In this document: piece by piece, positions 4,283-6,185 of the stretch
Layout: every line of letters begins with the position of its first letter
How positions within the stretch are numbered: position 1 is the stretch's first letter
Source of the DNA: Comamonadaceae bacterium
GTDB taxonomy: Bacteria > Pseudomonadota > Gammaproteobacteria > Burkholderiales > Burkholderiaceae_C
Direction: 5' to 3'
Assembly: GCA_947460165.1 (NCBI GenBank)
Contig: CANHKH010000213.1
Coordinates: 1-6,185 of the forward strand
Length of the DNA: 6,185 nucleotides
The notes under the pieces: model-generated
Databases searched by the model: none
What the model was told of the DNA's origin: nothing
What the model saw: the letters and a program-made list of their open reading frames with translations, nothing else
Translations under genes and position numbers: made by a program

Positions 4283-6185
4283 CAGGTCTGATCCCGTCCC
4301 TGAACAGCGCCCGGGTCTGCCTCAGCCGCAGGGGGCTGCGCCGCAGGTGCATCTGACCAACCCAGCCACTGACTGAGTTTGAGCGCGGCACTCTTGAGTC
4401 CCGACAAAACGCTGCCCTGAACCTGGGTCTGGGCACCCACCTGCACAGTGTCCGAGACCCAGCTCAGCAGCTCATCCTGTGGCAACAACCAGCGCACATC
4501 GGAATTGGGCGTGGTCGCTGGCGCGTCGGGCGCCACCTTGGTGGGCTCGGCGGGCTTGTCAGCCTCGGTGCTGGGTGCGGGCCGGGTGTCTGCGGCAGGT
4601 GCGTTGCCAGGTATGTTGCCAGGCGCTGCTGGTGGAGCAGATTCAAAGCGAGGCACAGGCGCCTCCCGGCCCGCCTCGCCGGCCGGCTGGGTGGTGCGCA
4701 CCACCCAGCCGCTGATGCTTTCTGCATCACCGGGCAAGGGGTTGCTGCCCTGGCGGGTCAAGGTCATGGCCATGTCCATCAACTGGCTGCTGGATTTGGG
4801 CTGGGCCATCACGCTGAGACTGGCCACTGGCGCCTGAGTGAAGGTCCCCACATGGAGGCCATGGCGCGACTCGGTTGTCAGCACCTGGGCAGAGCGGTCC
4901 AGCGCCTCCTGAGGCTGACTGGACTGAACCCAGCCCTGGGTCAGCAACTGATTCATCCGCTCAAGCGGCGAGCTCGGCTGCGCCAGCAGCGCACCGCTCT
5001 TGAGCGCAGCCGACAGCAGCAGCGAGGTGTCGATCTGGCTGCGATCCAACCAGGTGATGCCGGTGGCCCTGACAAGGTTGGGCCTCACGATGAGCTGGCC
5101 CTGCTCCTCAATGGCACCCCGACCACCCAGCAGCACCATCCAACCGTCGGAGTTCGACACCACACTCTGCGCAGACAGGGTCAGGCCGCGCTGACCGGCA
5201 ATGACCACATCACCACTGACGCTGTTCAAGCCACTGAGGCTGCTGCCCGATCCGAGTTGATCGAGCACTACCCGCTGGAAGCCAAAGCCACCGATGCCGG
5301 TGCGTGCCTGCAGACGCAAAGCTCCATCGAAGCTCAAGGGCTGAGCATCCTCCCGGTCCTCCGCCTTGATCGCTTGGCCTGCATCAAGGAGCACATTGAC
5401 CGCGCTCAAACTCAGGCCAGAGGTCCACACATCGGAGGCGGCGCGCAGCAAGATGGAGCCAGATGGGGCTTGCAGGAGCGAGCCCTGCGGCAAGCGCAAG
5501 CTATCGCTGCGGCTTATCTCCAGCTGAGCAGCCCTCAAATGAACCGCGTCACCAAAAGCATGGGCCTGATCCAAGATGATGGACTGCCCTGCTGCGGTGA
5601 TGGATGTCTGACCGCCCACGCTGAGCACGCCGCTGTCGGTCACCGCGCCAGCGGCCGTGACCGCGAGGTCGCCAGCCACCGTGACTGTGCCCAGGTCGAG
5701 CGCATTCACATCTGTGACAGACGCACTGGCCGCACGGAGGCTGACCGCGCCACCGAAGTTGTTGCTGCTGTCCAGTCTGACGCTCTGGCCGGCCGCGCTG
5801 ATGCGGGTCTGCCCGCCCACGCTGAGCACGCCACTGTCGCTGAGTGCACCACCGACAGTGATCGTCAGGTCGCCGCTAACGGTGATCCCAGCCAAGTCGA
5901 GGGCATTGACATCTTTGATAGACGCGCTGGCGGCACTGAGGCTCACCGCACCACCAAAATCATTGGCACGGTCGAGCACCACGCTCTGGCCGCTTGCACT
6001 GATGCGGGTCTGACCGCCCACGCTGAGCACGCCGCTGCCTGAGAGCGCGCCACCTGCGGTGACCGTGAGGTCCCCGCTGAGCGTGATCGCGCCCAGGTCC
6101 AGCGCATTGCTGTCCTTGACCGCTGCGCTCGAAGCGTTGATGGACAGCGCGCCGCCAAAGTCGTTGGCGCTGTCCAAGGTGACGC
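4282..6185 (-). CDS. Large repetitive beta-helix exoprotein/adhesin, filamentous-haemagglutinin-like (5' truncated at window edge)
   Basis: This is the C-terminal 634 or so residues of a large surface or secreted protein. The frame is open through the right edge (the residues before LDSANDFGG are VT), so the TTG at 6177 is not a start. From the N-terminal side there are three full 67-residue repeats (6177-5575) and the beginning of a fourth. Each repeat carries LD-x-ANDFGG-A-SL, then V-x-D-x-NALDLG, GDL-x-V, GVLSVGGQT and a final ISA-x-GQS strand. More irregular beta-helix follows (SILLRAASDVW, GIGGFGFQRVVLDQLG, GLTLSAQSVVS), to about base 5030. Next is a mixed region, then a Pro/Ala/Glu-rich linker at about 4505-4680 containing PGNIPGNAPA, and a short amphipathic tail (GLKSAALKLSQWLGW). 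The repeats resemble those of two-partner-secretion haemagglutinin-like proteins. No C-terminal beta-barrel, LPXTG or YadA-type anchor is present, which fits a TpsA-type exoprotein exported by a separate TpsB pore not seen here. Role in adhesion is inferred. Confidence 0.78.
   Translation of the reverse strand, partial: VTLDSANDFGGALSINASSAAVKDSNALDLGAITLSGDLTVTAGGALSGSGVLSVGGQTRISASGQSVVLDRANDFGGAVSLSAASASIKDVNALDLAGITVSGDLTITVGGALSDSGVLSVGGQTRISAAGQSVRLDSSNNFGGAVSLRAASASVTDVNALDLGTVTVAGDLAVTAAGAVTDSGVLSVGGQTSITAAGQSIILDQAHAFGDAVHLRAAQLEISRSDSLRLPQGSLLQAPSGSILLRAASDVWTSGLSLSAVNVLLDAGQAIKAEDREDAQPLSFDGALRLQARTGIGGFGFQRVVLDQLGSGSSLSGLNSVSGDVVIAGQRGLTLSAQSVVSNSDGWMVLLGGRGAIEEQGQLIVRPNLVRATGITWLDRSQIDTSLLLSAALKSGALLAQPSSPLERMNQLLTQGWVQSSQPQEALDRSAQVLTTESRHGLHVGTFTQAPVASLSVMAQPKSSSQLMDMAMTLTRQGSNPLPGDAESISGWVVRTTQPAGEAGREAPVPRFESAPPAAPGNIPGNAPAADTRPAPSTEADKPAEPTKVAPDAPATTPNSDVRWLLPQDELLSWVSDTVQVGAQTQVQGSVLSGLKSAALKLSQWLGWSDAPAAQPPAAEADPGAVQGRDQT
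4684..4711. repeat. Perfect 28-bp palindrome within the exoprotein gene
   Basis: The 14-base arm CGGCTGGGTGGTGC (4684-4697) is followed without a spacer by its exact reverse complement GCACCACCCAGCCG (4698-4711). On the - strand it encodes the segment around WVVRTTQP, at the border between the beta-helix part and the Pro/Ala-rich linker. The palindrome GCCGGCCGGC (4678-4687) overlaps its left side. In the mRNA it would fold into a very stable hairpin. No T-run follows, so it is not an intrinsic terminator. Function unknown. Confidence 0.9.
4713..4729. repeat. Short hairpin adjacent to the 28-bp palindrome
   Basis: TGATGC (4713-4718) and GCATCA (4724-4729) form a perfect 6-bp stem around a 5-base loop, one base away from the 28-bp palindrome. 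In the exoprotein mRNA this hairpin comes first and the long one immediately after. The pair makes a compact double stem-loop inside the coding sequence. Confidence 0.6.
5575..6177 (-). repeat. Three tandem 201-bp coding repeats in the exoprotein gene
   Basis: The three copies are 6177-5977, 5976-5776 and 5775-5575, each exactly 67 codons. The block CTGAGCACGCC (+ strand) recurs at 6023, 5822 and 5621, a spacing of exactly 201 bp. Each copy begins with Leu-Asp in LD-x-(A/S)-N-(D/N)-FGG. A fourth, degenerate copy (LDQAHAFGDAVHLRAA) starts at 5574 and decays into irregular sequence. The preceding copy presumably continues beyond the window. The conserved DNA blocks would allow copy-number change by recombination or slippage. 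Confidence 0.9.

Noticed and set aside
4852..6042. Open frame of 396 codons on the + strand opposite the exoprotein, with internal repeats
   Set aside because: Its repeats merely mirror the 201-bp repeats of the - strand gene; the - frame shows regular beta-helix strands and continues past the window.
5575..6177. CRISPR-like array
   Set aside because: The periodic units are contiguous 201-bp coding repeats without unique spacers.

Overview
The window is GC-rich DNA. Its protein styles point to a betaproteobacterium, most likely Burkholderiales and perhaps Comamonadaceae: an NMT1/THI5-like binding protein, a winged-helix/nucleotidyltransferase fusion of a type common there, and a two-partner-secretion-like beta-helix exoprotein. 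This placement is inferred from protein flavour and composition, with no marker gene to support it.

Layout. On the + strand, bases 2-664 hold the C-terminal two thirds of a periplasmic ABC-transporter solute-binding protein whose start lies outside the window. Bases 665-1005 are non-coding and hold two consecutive copies of a roughly 127-bp REP-like element. Each copy has long imperfect inverted arms, and fragments of further copies lie on both sides. Next come two 13-bp ACCC-N5-GGGT dyads spaced 21 bp centre to centre, directly at the start of a winged-helix plus MNT nucleotidyltransferase gene (1040-1720). A membrane phosphoethanolamine transferase/sulfatase-fold enzyme follows 33 bp later (1754-3355).

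On the - strand, the 3' part of a large repetitive beta-helix adhesin/exoprotein enters from the right edge (6185-4282). Its stop overlaps the start of a possible 40-codon reading frame in a TGATG junction (4282-4160). A short-chain dehydrogenase/reductase (4128-3388) lies 31 bp further on. The + and - gene sets converge at 3356-3387.

How the parts relate. The phosphoethanolamine transferase and the exoprotein are both cell-envelope functions, but nothing shows that they act together. The wHTH-MNT protein looks like an autoregulated stand-alone regulator, or an orphan relative of MNT/HEPN modules, because no HEPN partner follows it. The most striking features that gene calling does not explain are a perfect 28-bp palindrome inside the exoprotein gene (4684-4711) with a second hairpin beside it, the paired operator-like dyads at 1006-1039, the REP-like doublet, and the exact 201-bp periodicity of the exoprotein repeats.
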